NCBI GenBank assembly: GCA_015179045.1
Contig: WHUZ01000020.1
Span: forward strand, 1-64,000
Length of the DNA stretch: 64,000 nucleotides
Direction of reading: 5' to 3'
From: Kalaharituber pfeilii
Taxonomy: Eukaryota; Ascomycota; Pezizomycetes; Pezizales; Pezizaceae
Shown piece after piece: positions 11,623-24,500 of the stretch. The translations under genes were made by a program, and so were the position numbers. The notes under the pieces were generated by a model. It was not told the DNA's origin, searched no databases, and saw only the letters and a program-made list of their open reading frames with translations. Position 1 is the first letter of the stretch; every line of letters begins with the position of its first letter.

Positions 11623-12294
11623 ACATGAAGAGAGAAAAAAAAGAAGATGGCTATGTAATGTGACAAAAACCAAACCAAGCCAGTTTAACACAAGAAGAAA
11701 CAAAACAGACCAAACAACAGCAACAACAACAAAACGGTCATTAGTATTTATTACACATTCTCCGTTAATCTGTCTCCAAGGATGTTAGTCCCCACTCCTT
11801 CCAACAGCTTCTGGCCTCTCCGATCCACTCGTGACCTAGAGCAGACTCATACAGCAACCCAGAACCACATACTCGAACATAACATTGCAGCAAATGAAAA
11901 CAAAGGCACACAGTAGCAGATACAAACAACAAAATCCTGTCAATTGCCCAACAACACCACACAAAGCAGCTAGAAGCGACGATAGCAGTAATAGCAATAT
12001 GATTGGCAAAGAAAAAAGTAAAGTAAAGGATGAAAGAAACCGTAATGTTTTCCCTAATTTTATATCATTTGTCCCTAGACCCCAAGTATGCACACAACAT
12101 CGATAGGTAAGATGAAGCAAGAAAGAGGGAAAAAAACTCGTAAGTGCCAATGTTTCCCCAGAAGGCTCGTTAACCGCACTAAAAAACAGAGTTACAAAAT
12201 ATAGGGTAAGAGGAATAAGGAGGCATCGGCGCAAAAAACCCGCACGCATGCAACTGGAATAACAAGAAGGCTGGACAAACAAGGAGAAGGTGTT

Positions 12295-15031
12295 TCACCA
12301 CATGCCGTCATCTTTATGCGAGACACCGTTAGGTAGGTACTGCTGCTGCTGCTGAGAAGGAGAGTAGTACTGTTGATGGTACTGTTGTTGCTCATACTCC
12401 ACCCCTCCGTCAACTTGTCCCGGGAAAAACTGGGCGTTTTGCGAATGACTCCGCGGCGGGTGCTGGTATTGCCTATGTTGGTGGTGCATCTGGTCGTCTT
12501 CTTCATACTCGTACATTTGCGAGTCCTCTGCGTAGTCAACTGGCCCGTTGGAACCCTACTCGGTCAAGAAAACTCCCAGTCAGAAAATCATGAGCTTAAA
12601 ACAATACAGAGGAAGGATTAAAGTGGTTTTGATTTCAACTAACATCGTCATAGTGATAGTACTGCTCGGCTTGTTGCTGCTCATACTGCGCCTGCTCATA
12701 TTGCTGCTGCTGATATAACTGCTGTTGCTGCTCATACTCCTGCTGTTGTTGTTGTTGCTGTTGTAGTAATTGTTGTTGCTGCTGCTGTTGCTGCTGTAGT
12801 AGTGTAGGCTGCGTCATCTGCACTTTTGCTAGGTATGAATACATAAAGTTGCTCAACAAAACCTGCTGCAATAAAGGCCGGCGAGGGTTTGCTAATTTTA
12901 AATGCGACAGTCTGTAAATTGCGCGCTCAATATGTATAGGGAAACGGGTATAATAGAAATTCAGCTGTACATGCGGCCGCTCTGGTGAAGCAGTTCGTGC
13001 AGACTTCGACTTATGAGACTCCGATCCTGACTTCTTCCGGGACCCGCCAAACAGGGAAGAGAAAAGGCCCGAGTCCTTTTCCTTCTCCTTCTTTGAGCTT
13101 GAAGACTCTTGAGAATTTGCTTTACGACTGCTTCCAGCTTCTACTCTCTCCTTACTACTACCTACTGCATCTGCTCCCTTCTCCGACTGTGATATCTCCT
13201 TGCCGTCGATAGATTTCTGTATAACGTCCAATCTGGCATGGTCCTTATCCGCAGCCTTTTCTATCTTTGTCGTTTTGCTTTTTCTTGGCTTTGCAGCTCT
13301 ATCACTTGCTACATCCTTCTCGGAGGCCTTTTCCTTGGGCTCTTTCTGCTCCTTATCCGAATCACCTAATAGCCAGCCCCAGCTTGATTTTCTTGTAGAA
13401 CTAATTGAATCCGAGCGGCCAGTCCTCTTGGTTGCCTTCTCCTCAGAACTTGGTGCCAGTGAATCCCTTCCCGCTGAGCTTGGGCGGTTGCTGGGCGAGG
13501 TCTCACTGACTGGCGCCGTAGGACCATCAGGTTTAGGCGAACGCTTTGATGACTTTGACACACTTTGCGACTGTGAGCTTGGAGCCTGTTGCGGCGGATT
13601 TCGCTCAGGGTGCTTCATAATCTGAGAGTTTTCCGCCGGAGGAGTCTCCACAATGCGAGGTACCGGTACTTGCTTATCTTGTGACTCTCTTCGTGTATGT
13701 GACAGATGTGGGGATGATCGGGATGGTGATGAAGATCGTTTATTAGGCTTACTACTCGACGATTTCGATGCCGAGGCACCGGAAACAGGAGGGATTGAGG
13801 TAGAGTTGGCGAGCATATCCTCAAACGAAGTTGATGGAGTTGGACCAGGCGCAGGGGTAGGTAGCGTTGCCGGCACCTGCCTAATGCTTGAATCTTTGCG
13901 CTCATTAGTTTCCCTGGACTCCGTTGAACTTGCGTCTATGGGCCTGCCATGTATCCTATTCACAGGTCGCTCTGTACTGGGCAATGAAATTGGCTCCGTT
14001 TGGACCCTTTGCAGGGTGAGTTCAATCTTTGGCGATCCAGGCGAATTTCCAGGAGAGGATTCATCGATGTCTGTTTCTGCCCCTCGATTCAGTCGCCTTC
14101 CTCGATCCTTCCGGTACGTCGTTCGAGTCGATCTTCGCAATGTATGGCCCAGAGGTGCAGGCAGAATTGGCAGATCGTCGTCAAGCTTTCCATTTGCTCC
14201 TTCTCTCATGGCGGGGCTGACGCTAAGTTTCCGAATCAAGCTTGAGGGATCATTGACCAGCTTCTCAAGATCAGATACTTTAAGCATCGGAGGAGCACCA
14301 TTTTGCGAACGCCTCCTTTCAAGCCTCTCTGCACCATCTTCATAGCCTTCTGCACCCTTACCACCTGTATTGTCAATCTGCTTTGAGAGCATAGATTTCT
14401 TTCTCCGTAGGCCTGGATGGTTCCCTACTGACAATAGTGAATCTTTCCCTGCTCCGGGTGACCTTATCTCCTTGACCCTAGCCTCAACGAATGCTTTCCA
14501 CCCCTCCGGTGCGAGCTCAGGATGCAATCTTGCTGGCACCCAGAATAACCTTCTTGCATCATAGTCATCATCCGCTCCTGTCGGTGCTGTAAATGATGAA
14601 ATATTAAATCCAGGTAGATCCGGGTCGGCTGCAGCTGATGCATCCATAGACATTCGCCGAAGAGCCTGTAGATTACTAAGTTCCTGTGCCACTGCGGCAG
14701 GGCTGGACTCGTAATCAATGTCGTTGAGCGGAAAATGTTTGTTCGCCGTATCCAAAGGCGATGAAGGTACAGTTCCAGGTCGCATAGGGACTGTCGTTTG
14801 TAGCTGTTCGTAGCCCTGAGATGGTGATGATCCCCCCCTACTACTACCTCTGCGAGTAGCAGAATTCCTGCCCGAAGATGAGACCGATGCTGCTGCTGTT
14901 GTTGACATCGATGGCAGATTCACTGCCGATGATTGGTCAACACTGGTAACTTTTGAGCTAGCACCATCACGCCGGTAATTGCGAGACGTGACAGCCGATT
15001 CATTTCTATCACTATTATTTCGTTCGTACAT
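12295..15031 (-). CDS. Zds-family regulator of PP2A (Zds1/Zds2-like)
   Basis: Zds proteins bind the PP2A regulatory subunit Cdc55/Pab1 and affect mitotic exit, polarity and wall integrity. Exons 15031-12644 and 12555-12295 (intron 88 nt, GTTAGT to GAGTAG, in phase) give 882 aa. The Zds C-terminal domain is unmistakable at residues about 686-737, containing YYTRFPIHIERAIYRLSHLK and LLSNFMYSYLAKVQ. The N-terminal conserved box LFWVPARLHPELAPEGWKAF lies at about 159-180. The middle is Ser/Lys/Pro-rich and disordered. Unlike the usual family layout, about 140 residues rich in Q, Y and H follow the domain and run through the intron into exon 2. The frame stays open upstream of this ATG to a splice acceptor at 15128, and ATGAAG followed by GTACAT at 15232-15221 would add a two-codon first exon; the true start is uncertain. 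Confidence 0.9.
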
Positions 15032-17000
15032 ATTTCCTACAGGATCGGTAACATGATTGCTATCATCATTCGTATAACGAGCCTCTTTGCCAGAGGGTAG
15101 ACCTCTGTCGCGTGTCCTTGAGGCAGTCTAGAGGATAGGGGCCAAGGTTCTTGGAGTCAGTTTGCCGACTAGTGGTAAGATCCATCCGTGCACATACAGG
15201 ATGGGGGGAGGAGGGAAAGAATGTACCTTCATCGACCAAAACGGAAAAGAGAATTGAGTGCCTTGACCACGCCCTCCAAGCTTAACTTTCAAGACAGATG
15301 TAGGCTGTAGGCTGTGATCATCTGCAATGTCACAAACGACTGAAAGTGGTAAGCTGCAGATGGAACGATTGCAGAACAAAGATTGAGATTGTCCAAACAG
15401 CCGGTTGTTGCGTATTGAGCTCCCTATTACTTGCTTATGTGTTGTTTTTGATGTCTGTGGGGATGTGTGTGTTTTTTCCCGCCCAACTCTATCGCTTTTC
15501 CCCTTTCCTTCGCCTTTTCACTCTGGCGTAAATTTTGAAATTTTCCTTGCTCTGAAATAGTTTATAAACCCAAACAAAGATGGACTGAATTGGCAGTCGG
15601 GGTAAGGTTGTGCAGTGTCGGGGAGGGGGGACAATCTGGGATTCTGGAACGAAGGATAAGAGCCAGCGAAAAAAAAGGAGCAGTGTACCTTCAGGAACGA
15701 TTCGACGGTAATGCAGAGCAGCAAATAATGTGGGCTTATGAAATGCTAGGCTAGGGTGCTTTGAGATCTAAGTGGAAGAGAAGGCGAGCGGGCCCTGTCA
15801 AAGACGGTTGACGTTGTAGATGAATGTCCGCAACCACCGATGATTTGTAGGACAAGGACCAGGGCCCTGTGGGTGGGTGTGCGTGTGGGGGAGGGGAGGG
15901 GGGGGTGAGGCTCTTCAACTGCCTAGCTCTCGAAGCACGGAGCAGAACTACCTCCGGCTCCGCTGCTTGAGCTATTGGAGGGGGCGATCAGGTCGAGAGT
16001 ATGTACCTAGTGGGCCGGCAATATGGTGTAAATATATAGGGCCCTCGTGAGGGATCTTCAAGCAAAACGGACGCGCGGGCGGCGGACGGCCAACGAGGGA
16101 CGGGCGGATGGCAGCGGCAGCGGCAACGGTTGAGGTTGGGGGGGCGACGGCAGGAGTTTGTGGGGAATGAGGGCGGCGGGGGTGAGGGGGGTGGGGGGGG
16201 AGGGTGAAGCGCGGAGGGGGGGCGGTGGAGGGGGGAAGCGCGGAGGGGGGGCTACGAGACAACGGGCGCACGCTGCGCAAGGGACAGGACAATTGACTGC
16301 GGCGCTGTGCCCAGGCAGGCAGCCCGCTCGGCGCGGTGCGCTGCTCGGGCCTCACGGGGCAGACGCCCTCGCCCCCCGCCCCCAGCGGCTGCGGCGGCTG
16401 TCGGCCCTCGCCGCTCTGCTCCATGCGAACAATATATAACGCCCCGCCGGCCTCGCCCGCCCGGCTGGGCGCGCACTCGGGGCCGTCCCGTCCTCCCCTG
16501 GCCACTCGTCACGCGCCCTCTCACACCGCCCTCTGATCCCCCCCCCCCCCCACCCCCGACGCTCAATCCTACTGTTCTGCCTGGCTGCTTTCCAGTGTCG
16601 CCACCGCTCACGGCCTTAGTGCCGCGTGTGTGGCGCACCCCCATTGACCTCTACCGCTCACTTCTCAGCCAATATGATATGACATGTGTCCTCCCCCCGG
16701 CATGAGATGATATCCTTGCCGAGTACAGTACATTGCATTGCAGTCAGAAAAAGTACATTGCCAGGCTACAGTCATTCACGAAATCCATGCACAACAAGAT
16801 CCATAAGACAGGAGAATTTGCATGCAACCAGCGGCAATATCGATCTGCAAATATTTGCATGTACATACAGGCATTTGTATATAGAGTGCCCCGGCACAAT
16901 GGAGCAGATCCGTCGACCCCGTTCGCGGTGTTGGCGCTGTAAAAGGTACAGTACAGTCATAAACAACGTAGCTGAGAACAATCGAACACCCAGCGACGAT
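15032..17000 (-). promoter_or_regulatory. ZDS upstream region with GC-rich CpG island
   Basis: No supported gene, apart from the possible N-terminal extension of ZDS (15032-15127 and 15227-15232). From about 16050 to 16680 the DNA is strongly GC- and CpG-rich and includes C14 at 16538-16551. TATA-like sequences on the minus strand occur at 16430-16439 and 16028-16037, so a leader of about 1 kb is possible. Large overlapping frames here (for example 16252-16644 -) have the Pro/Arg/Gly composition expected of GC-rich noncoding DNA. Confidence 0.5.
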
Positions 17001-19797
17001 CAATTTGGCCTGTTGCAGCACCAAGCCCGGGGACAAATAGACCCCCCCGCCCAGCCAAGCAAGACACACAAACTGGAAATAGATATCTGAATCATCTGCT
17101 GCTGCTCCACTCGAACAAGCAAGCGTCTTCCACCTCGACCATATTGCCACCTGTGTTCACATAAACACGTCGCCGGCCAGCTGCCGAGCCCAATCTCGCC
17201 TCAGGGTCCAGCCAAGGGCAGGCTTGCAGTGTGCAGGGCGAGTCGTATTCGAGCACCGCTTCCGGCTTGTGCATGCGTGCTGCGACCCGAGCACCAGTCC
17301 AAAGGGGCGCGCCTCGCTTCCAGTCCAATTGCGCTGCACGAAAATACAAGTAACCTCCCAGCAGGTTCATGCACGCACGCAGATTCGGCATCATTTGCCA
17401 GTGCAAGCTTTACTCTTGTCGGGATAGCATAGGAGAGAGAAGTGCTGGAAACTCCGACCCACATACGGAGGACGGCACTCCCGGACAAACTAGGGAACCG
17501 GAAAATCGGGGCTCGCTCACCAGCGCAATTGACCACGAAGCCGAGTACATTCCGAGAAGTGTCCCACTACCATTGCACAAGCTCTACAAAAGCTGCTCTG
17601 TACCCGTCGCCTCTCCCTTCTCTCCGCTCCAACGTTCTATAGCTAGTTCGAATGCAGAGAATGGGTTCGAGAGTGTGCGACCGAATGAATAATATGGAGA
17701 AAGTACTGTCGTCTGTTATGCTTGCTATGCTATTTGAAGGACTCTCTCCCCAGTGAACAGCCTTGGTATCTTCACGTGCACGCTTCAAGCGAAAAGAGAG
17801 CTTGAAAAGGTCTGCCTTACCTAATCCAGCTTATTCAAGAGTAGGAAGGAGACTATTGGGTGTTCTGAGTCTGATGGGGATTGTATGTAAGGGTTTAGGA
17901 TATCAAGGTTTTGGTACGTCGAGGTCAGCGTATAGGGTGCACGGAATTGTAGGAAAAGAAGACATTTATAGCATTGAGATGAGTGGGGGGCCGAACTGGC
18001 AGGAGCGGTGAGAGCTAGAATGATTGCGTAGCTTTGCTATCGGTACTCATTTCTCCGGCTCGGCCGAACTTCTGTCATCTTAAAATCACCGTTCCTGCCT
18101 GCTAATCTTAATTCCCTGGTAACCCCAGCCCCGAATCCACGGTCTAACAATTCCTCTAATCCGTCTTCCAATCCTTCTTCTTCCAGTATCCTATCTCGTA
18201 ACCTTGTAACAAATACGACCGGATCAACTCCAACCGATGGATTGATTACTAACTTGTTCTCCACAGCCCAAGCTACCCCCCAGTCTCCGCCGCACCCTTG
18301 CATCGGAACAAAGCCCTCCTTTTTAGGTGACCCCTTTCGTACAGGATATGCATGTTGCCTTTCCGCCACCTGAATGCCACGTGCCTCATCACCATCTCCA
18401 CCCCCGCAAAACCGATTTTTTAGCCGTTTGTGCTTACAGACTTAAGTTACCCTCCTTTCCGAAAAATTTGTTTTTGGAAACAAATATGTAGTGTTATGTA
18501 TCCAATTGAGTTAAAGACAAAAAAGAAAAAACATATTTTTTTATTTTTATTTTTTCTTTTTGTTGTCGCTTTAATATAATTTTCAAATATGTACATAAGT
18601 ATCTAGTGAAGGTATTATGGTACCTTCCATATGAAATTTAAATCTACATGTATTCTGAGTTACAAAGCCAACCAATTGAGCGCAAGTATAACCCCCCCCC
18701 CCCCCCCCCATTTCCCGAACAAGCAATGCTGCTCTTGTATCCCTTCCTCTACCCGTAGACCGTGCAAGACGATTAGGTATCTATAGAAAAAAAACAAAAA
18801 AAACAGGTAAAACCCATGTCCCCACAATATTAGAATTCCCCATCCAATCAACTTGTATAAAATATTTATACATCCTCTATTCTCCATCTAAAGTACATTG
18901 TCATTTATTTTTTTTTTCTAAAACCCAATTCCCACAGGTTCAAAAAGCTGGACAATCATTACTATTACTATTCAAACAAAAAAAACTCACCGTATCATCT
19001 CCCCCCACGCCCCCCACAAGAACACTCTCTTTCCCAATTGTTCCTTCTCACACCTCTCTCAATCGACCACAGGCCCACGGCTGTCTCTTCAAGCAGTGGC
19101 ACGAAAGCAGCATACGCACACATAATTACTTCAACATCAATGCTCCCTTTCTCTGTCCTCGGTTACTGCTCCCAATGACACCAGAAACAAATACCGGGAT
19201 GTCGAATGAATACACTCCCGATTCCACCTAGCAAAGCAAGGGATAAATGCAAACACGATCACTATAAACCGTGATGTGTGAGGTGTAAAATAAACTAACG
19301 TCAACAACTAAGTACCTGTACTACTATACATGCCAAAAAAAATAAAAGGTCATACATATTCTGGGGGAGAACTTTCAAGGAGAAATCAAAACTCACAGGG
19401 TGACCCAGAGCACACGACACATGCAGTCACTCAATCACGCAGTCACTCGCAAGCACACAGGGAAAACAGTACAAGACTGTAGCTTTAAGTAAGTTAGCAA
19501 AAGCAAACGTGAGAAATTTAACCCAAAGTAGTACGCAATAGTAAGGGGTAAATAAGTAACAAAGCGAAAGTGAAGTAAAGTAAAGTAAACTAAGTAACCA
19601 ACCAAGCCAAACCAGAAACCCACAGTCAGAAGCCAGCCAGGAAAGAGATAACTAGAAACAATAAATAAAAGGGGGTAAAGAAAGAAAAATGAAAAATGAA
19701 GTGAATAACGGGATCGCAGGTTTAAACTACAGTCAAATCAAGCAGGATATAAGTGTAAGCCAGCATAGAAAGCCGTATGCACGAAGAGAGGATGGAG

Positions 19798-19832
<35 letters not shown>

Positions 19833-20529
19833 TAGTATTTTTGGTGGGGAAGGGACAACAGACGAAAAAAACACACCAAGACGCACATAATTACGCATAC
19901 ATGCAATAGACAGATGAAAAAGGCATGACATATGTACTTCTTTCCTTCCCCGTCCGCTTCCACCATCCTGAATTAGAGATCTTTACCAATCCAAGTCCTA
20001 CCTAATAACATGTTCAGGACCTAACATACTCTTACTGTATCTGCACTCCAATCTTAACCTGCATGATTTGACCCTATCCAGAAATTTAGAAGCAAAAAAG
20101 GAAAGAAAGAAAATCTCATGATTATATCTGCATAGGTGTTGGCATTAATCGGTATACTGTGCTCATATTTCTAGGGTAGAGGGACAGACGCGGAGGAGGA
20201 TAAGAACTATTGGACCAGGCAGTAAAAAAGCCTGACCGAATGGTTGAATATGAACTGTGTCCTTCTGCAAAGAATCACAAGTGAACAATTTCAATAAGGG
20301 TGGTAGGGAGGTGAGAAAGTGTGATAAAAGCCCATGCTGACAAAGAAGTGTGGCGGTATGGATATGTCATTGAGTTATAGCATCCTTTCGAAAACGCTTT
20401 CACGGACTGAATTTTTCGCTTGGTGATATTTCGAGCCTCCATCGTCCCTCATACGATAAATAAGCGCGAATCAATATTTCCAGCCCACACTCCAATGGAC
20501 TTTGCCTTGCAGACTTATGACTGGAGCTG
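17001..20529. other. Gene-poor DNA downstream of the Rgt1-like gene
   Basis: Apart from the doubtful frame at 18037-18303, nothing convincing is seen. It carries AT-rich patches (18480-18660), C18 at 18692-18709, a GTAAA repeat near 19570-19600, and A28 at 19802-19829. The last kilobase should contain the 3' UTR of the Rgt1-like gene. Confidence 0.5.
18037..18303 (-). CDS. Doubtful small ORF, coding-like composition
   Basis: The frame is open for about 135 codons (from about 18444 to 18037); the first usable ATG at 18303 leaves 88 aa. The composition is balanced with alternating acidic and basic residues (for example VTRLRDRILEEEGLEDGLEE), and upstream, before any ATG, it reads CKHKRLKNRFCGGG. 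I recognise no family. The strand is purine-rich, which favours such residues by chance, so this may be noncoding. Confidence 0.22.
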   Translation of the reverse strand: MQGCGGDWGVAWAVENKLVINPSVGVDPVVFVTRLRDRILEEEGLEDGLEELLDRGFGAGVTRELRLAGRNGDFKMTEVRPSRRNEYR

Positions 20530-23383
20530 CTAAAGCACCAAAGATCCCAGATATCCATATCGTTGGAGTCGAGCCACGTCAAGGTGTGGAATAGTGGGAT
20601 AACTCGTTCCGGTTGGTGGAGTAGTAGGGCTTCGTTCCCCGACCGCCAGCTCCGCTAAGTGCTGAAGACCGCCGTGCCCAGGAGGTATATCCGATCCGCT
20701 CCCCCCAGTAGCATTATACTTCGGTTGCCGCCGGCGCTCAATAAGATCCTTTATAGCCTTATCCCAACCGTCATCCTCCCTTAGAGGCACACTCCGCCGC
20801 TTATCTAGCGCTTCCATCAACTTCTCAATCCCAGCGCAAGCCTCCTTCTTGGTCTCCTCAATATCTGCTAAATCCAACAATGTCCCCAATGCCAGCGCAG
20901 AAAAATGGTGACTAAGCGGTGTCGTAGGGTTTTGTGCCGAAGCAAGAATATCTGCAATGCGCAAAGCTGGCCTTAATAATTGCTGAGGATCTGCGGTTGA
21001 GGTATGCCGGAGCGACAACAGTTTGACGTGATAATATGCAAGCTCCACCAAACCTAGAGCTCCCTCCCGATTCCAGAAGGTTTCAACACTTTCACGGAAC
21101 CTCTCTAGCTCACCTCTCAATAATTTGGAAGTGTAAGTAGTAGAAACTTCTCCTTCCGCTGCTGTGAGACTCTCCGCAAGATGGCCTAGAATGCATGATA
21201 GGCCTGGGTATTTTGTCAGAACCGAGCTGTAAGTGTTGCAAAGCAGTGGAGCATACTTACGCGCAAGATGATACAGTGCAATACCAAGAACTTTTTGGTC
21301 CTCGGCGAGTAGCCCAACACTAGAATCTGGGATGAACAGAGGACTTGATGTACTAATTGCGTGCCATCGGTCGAGTACCACCAAAATCCACCATGCTCGT
21401 CTCCCTAGTTTTTCGTCAGAGTCGGAATCGCCTACTATTAGTTTTTCGCGAGATAGACGATTGCTGTGTAGTTTCATGTGATATACAAGCCCCACAGCTG
21501 CGCCTAGCCAGGCGGCCCTTGGAGGTCCCGACTGCCCACGGAATGTTGCAGGACCATGATTATCCGCCTCTAATCCCATGAGTATTAGGGTTTGCAAGTA
21601 AATCAAATTTGCCCCGTATGTTCGGCTATTGGGATTCTCAAACTGCGAAGAAATGATCAAATCGGAAGCCCGTCTAGCACTAGCAGAGGAGGTTCCTCGA
21701 GGCCTAAACGCAGGACTCGAGCGCACAGTAGAATATAATGCCTCCAGAAAAGCCTCTCGCATACCTGCTGGTGCTTCCGCAAGCCGAGACCTTAAATTTG
21801 ACTTCGATTCAGGTAATAGAGGGAATGTTGAATGAATTAACTCGTAATATCTGTGCCACAAAACATGCTTAGTGATTTTGTTATCCGATAGACGAGCAAT
21901 TGGCAGGGCAACATACTGGTCAATCAACTCTTCATCCCAATCAAACACTGTTTGGTCTGCACTGGCCACTTTTCCCGCATTGCTTTGGCGCTCAGCAGAA
22001 TCAAAAGGGAAACTGACGCTTGCCCTTCTATTGTCATTATCTGATACCCCCTTCCAAAAAGCAATTCCATTTGGCGACGAATGGGCCCTATACGATGTGC
22101 TTGGCTCTGAGCTAGCTGAACTAGGCAGATTTGAATGCTGGGGTTGTGGCGGACCTTGATGCGATGTGGGGGGCGGGGGGGGTTGAGGCGGGGGCGGTAG
22201 TTGCCTTGAGGGTGGTGGGTGCTGGTGGTTTGAAGGATGGAACGAGTCTATAGATGGTAAACGCTCACTTGGCCGAGGGGTTAGAGGTTGCTGAGTGAGG
22301 GGCTGTAGATGAAGCGCACTATGGAAGTCGCTCGAGCTCGACAGTGCACGCTTACGGCCTTGTTTGCTCGCACTTAGTTGCGCAGGAGGTGGGGAGGTAG
22401 AATCTGAAGGCCCAGGTGAATGCTCACCATCTCCAGGTGCTCCTGGTCCATAAGAATGCAGGTCACCGGTAGAAATGGAATTTTCGAGGGTGTTCAGTCG
22501 GTCTGCAAGCTCTTTAATGTATCTAAATAAAGCGCAATTAGCCACTGATTTTTGATGCAGTATCGGTATCTCATACCCCTTGCTTGGGCCTCGTTTCATT
22601 GGTACCCTGCTAAATGAGCATTTGGAGCCAACGCGTTTACAACTCGAGCATTGTTCAATTCCAGATTCGGACGTCGCATCGCATCGGATCTGCTCAACCG
22701 TCAGCAAAATTTCACACTACAATTGATTGCGCGTTGTTGTATGTCTTCACCTTTTTCCGACGACATTCGTCGCATGCTCGTGATACCTTTGAGCGCTTCC
22801 TGGGTGCAGTAAGGTCTCCCGGAAGAGCGGCCAGATCTTGCGCCGATTCGTTCATTCCCAGCGGTACGGTGCGTGGAGACACTGGTTGTCGAATGTCATG
22901 ATTGCTATGACAAGAGGAAGCCATGCCCATCATGGGTGACATTATCGGTGGAAGTCCTCGAGGCACATTACGTTCGGGTGCTGAGAACTGCATCTGTCCT
23001 GACTGAGACCAGTGTGGTGGAAATGTCGCGGTTGAGCCAGCATCGCTAGAAAGAGGGCTAGCTGCGGAAAACGACGATGGCAGCGAGGGTGGCTGCTGTT
23101 GCGGCGGGAGTGACGGCTGCGGCGTTGGTTGCTGCTGCTGTTGCTGTTGTGCTTGCGGCTGCTGCTGGTGCTGCTGGTGCTGCTGGTGCTGCTGGTGTTG
23201 CGGTCGCTGATGAAGCTGGGCCTGGAGATGGTGGTCTTGAGGCTTCGCGCGTGGAGGAGAAGACGGCGACGAGCTGAAGATTGTCGGGCTCTTGGAGCCC
23301 GTCGAGTTCGCGACTGCAGGTACCGTCGACCCGGCAGCCGAGGTGTGCGAAGGATTGGCTGCTGCAACCTCCGCCATTGCCAT
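20530..23383 (-). CDS. Zn2Cys6 transcription factor, Rgt1-like
   Basis: Nuclear regulator; the yeast relative Rgt1 represses hexose-transporter genes when glucose is absent. Exons 23383-22751, 22689-22577, 22522-21261 and 21203-20530 give 893 aa. Intron 1 (61 nt, branch GCTGAC) splits the zinc cluster: RACDECRRKK joins IRCDATSESGIEQC. The six cysteines fall at residues 204, 207, 214, 225, 228 and 235, followed by the Rgt1-type signature VPMKRGPSKGY and YIKELADRLNTLE, the latter created by removing the 54-nt intron 2. Intron 3 (57 nt, GTAAGT, branch CTGAC) has length divisible by three and no stop, so reading through it gives a false 19-residue insertion. A poly-Q/HQQ segment (about 52-89) and proline-rich runs flank the cluster, and the middle has the fungal_trans fold pattern (RRAWWILVVLDRW). 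Start chosen at MAMAEV; a Pro-rich upstream frame is probably leader. Confidence 0.9.
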
Positions 23384-24500
23384 ATACAGTATATGTCCCC
23401 ACGTCGAAATCAATCCTGCATTATTTTGCTGGCTGGCAAGAATTCGCGTAGATGGTGGAGGAGGACAGGACGGAGCAGGCGAAGAAATTGGGGGATGGGG
23501 GGGGGGGGGGGGTGAGGGGGCGGGCGACGGAGGAGGAGGGGGAGGGTGGGAAGGAGGTTGTCGCGGGTGCGGGCCTCGCCTCGCTGGTGGTGCTGGGCGC
23601 TGGGCCTCCGGTGGACACACTCACGCTCGGGTTCTGAGGGCGGAAACGAGGCCAGGGCAGAGCAGCGTGATGATGCGCTGTAGCATGCGGGGGGGGGGGG
23701 GGGGGGGCCTCTGGGGTCTCGGGAGCACGAAAACGTGGGAGAAGTGGGTGGGCACGATGGGGATGGGGGGCGTCGGAGGAGGGGAAAAACATTGGGGCGA
23801 GCACGCTGCCACTCGCAATTACCAATGATTTATTGCTCCCTGCCCGCTCCTTGGGCGAGGCGATGCGGGTTAGGCAGGTCGCAATACTAATCCGTAACGC
23901 CGTCCCAGCTGCGGTACGTTGAGCACGAAAAGCACCTCGCATAACTCGATGGACGGCGGACGCGGCCGCGGCGTGGGCATGGAGAGGCTGCCCGGCTCTG
24001 GCTGGGATGATCGAACCTTGCAGCTGCGCGCTCGTGCATTTTCGCTTCGCTCCACACAATGGAATATTCGACAGAAGGCGGCGCCCGCTGCGTCCCCCTC
24101 GCCGGCCTGAGGCGCGCGGCCGGCACTTCTCGTGACCAAGTGTGCGCCCGTGTCCGCAGCCCGCCCGCCTTCTTGTGCCGCCGCTGCTGAGTACATCCCC
24201 ACCCCCCCTCCACCCCACTGCGCCCTCCCACGCGCTCCCGCGCGATGCCCAGGCCGTCTCTCCCCCGTTTTCTAGCGGCCTCGGCCATCTTTACTCTGGG
24301 GTAGTTTAAGTGCATTGACATTGGAAAGCGTCCCGGTGTGGGACGAAGCCATTTGGCGCGTACATACTTGCACGTATGCCTGGCCTGTCACGGCGCTGGC
24401 CTTTACCCAGCCCCGGCGGGCGTCACCAGCCCACGCAAAAATTAGAGGGGATGGCGAGGGGGCCAGAACCAACAGCAGGGTTCGCCGGGGAGACCGAGGG
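23384..24500 (-). promoter_or_regulatory. GC-rich upstream island of the Rgt1-like gene
   Basis: CpG-rich block with G16 at 23497-23512 and G19 at 23689-23707 on the plus strand. Several long overlapping frames are present on both strands (such as 23421-24218 -), all Pro/Arg/Gly/Ala-rich and without family features, so I take them as shadows. No defined promoter element is called. Confidence 0.5.

Larger units (their letters stand above)
10359..12294. other. AT-rich region between convergent genes
   Basis: 1.9 kb with no credible gene, containing the 3' UTRs and terminators of the gene ending at 10358 (+) and the ZDS gene ending at 12295 (-). It is dominated by A and T homopolymers and by A-rich purine repeats. 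Confidence 0.6.

Noticed and set aside
16252..16705. Frames of 130 codons on both strands upstream of ZDS
   Set aside because: GC-rich shadow frames with no conserved features.
23421..24218. Long minus-strand frame upstream of the Rgt1-like gene
   Set aside because: Pro/Arg/Gly/Ala composition of GC-rich DNA, several equally long frames overlap it on both strands, no domain.
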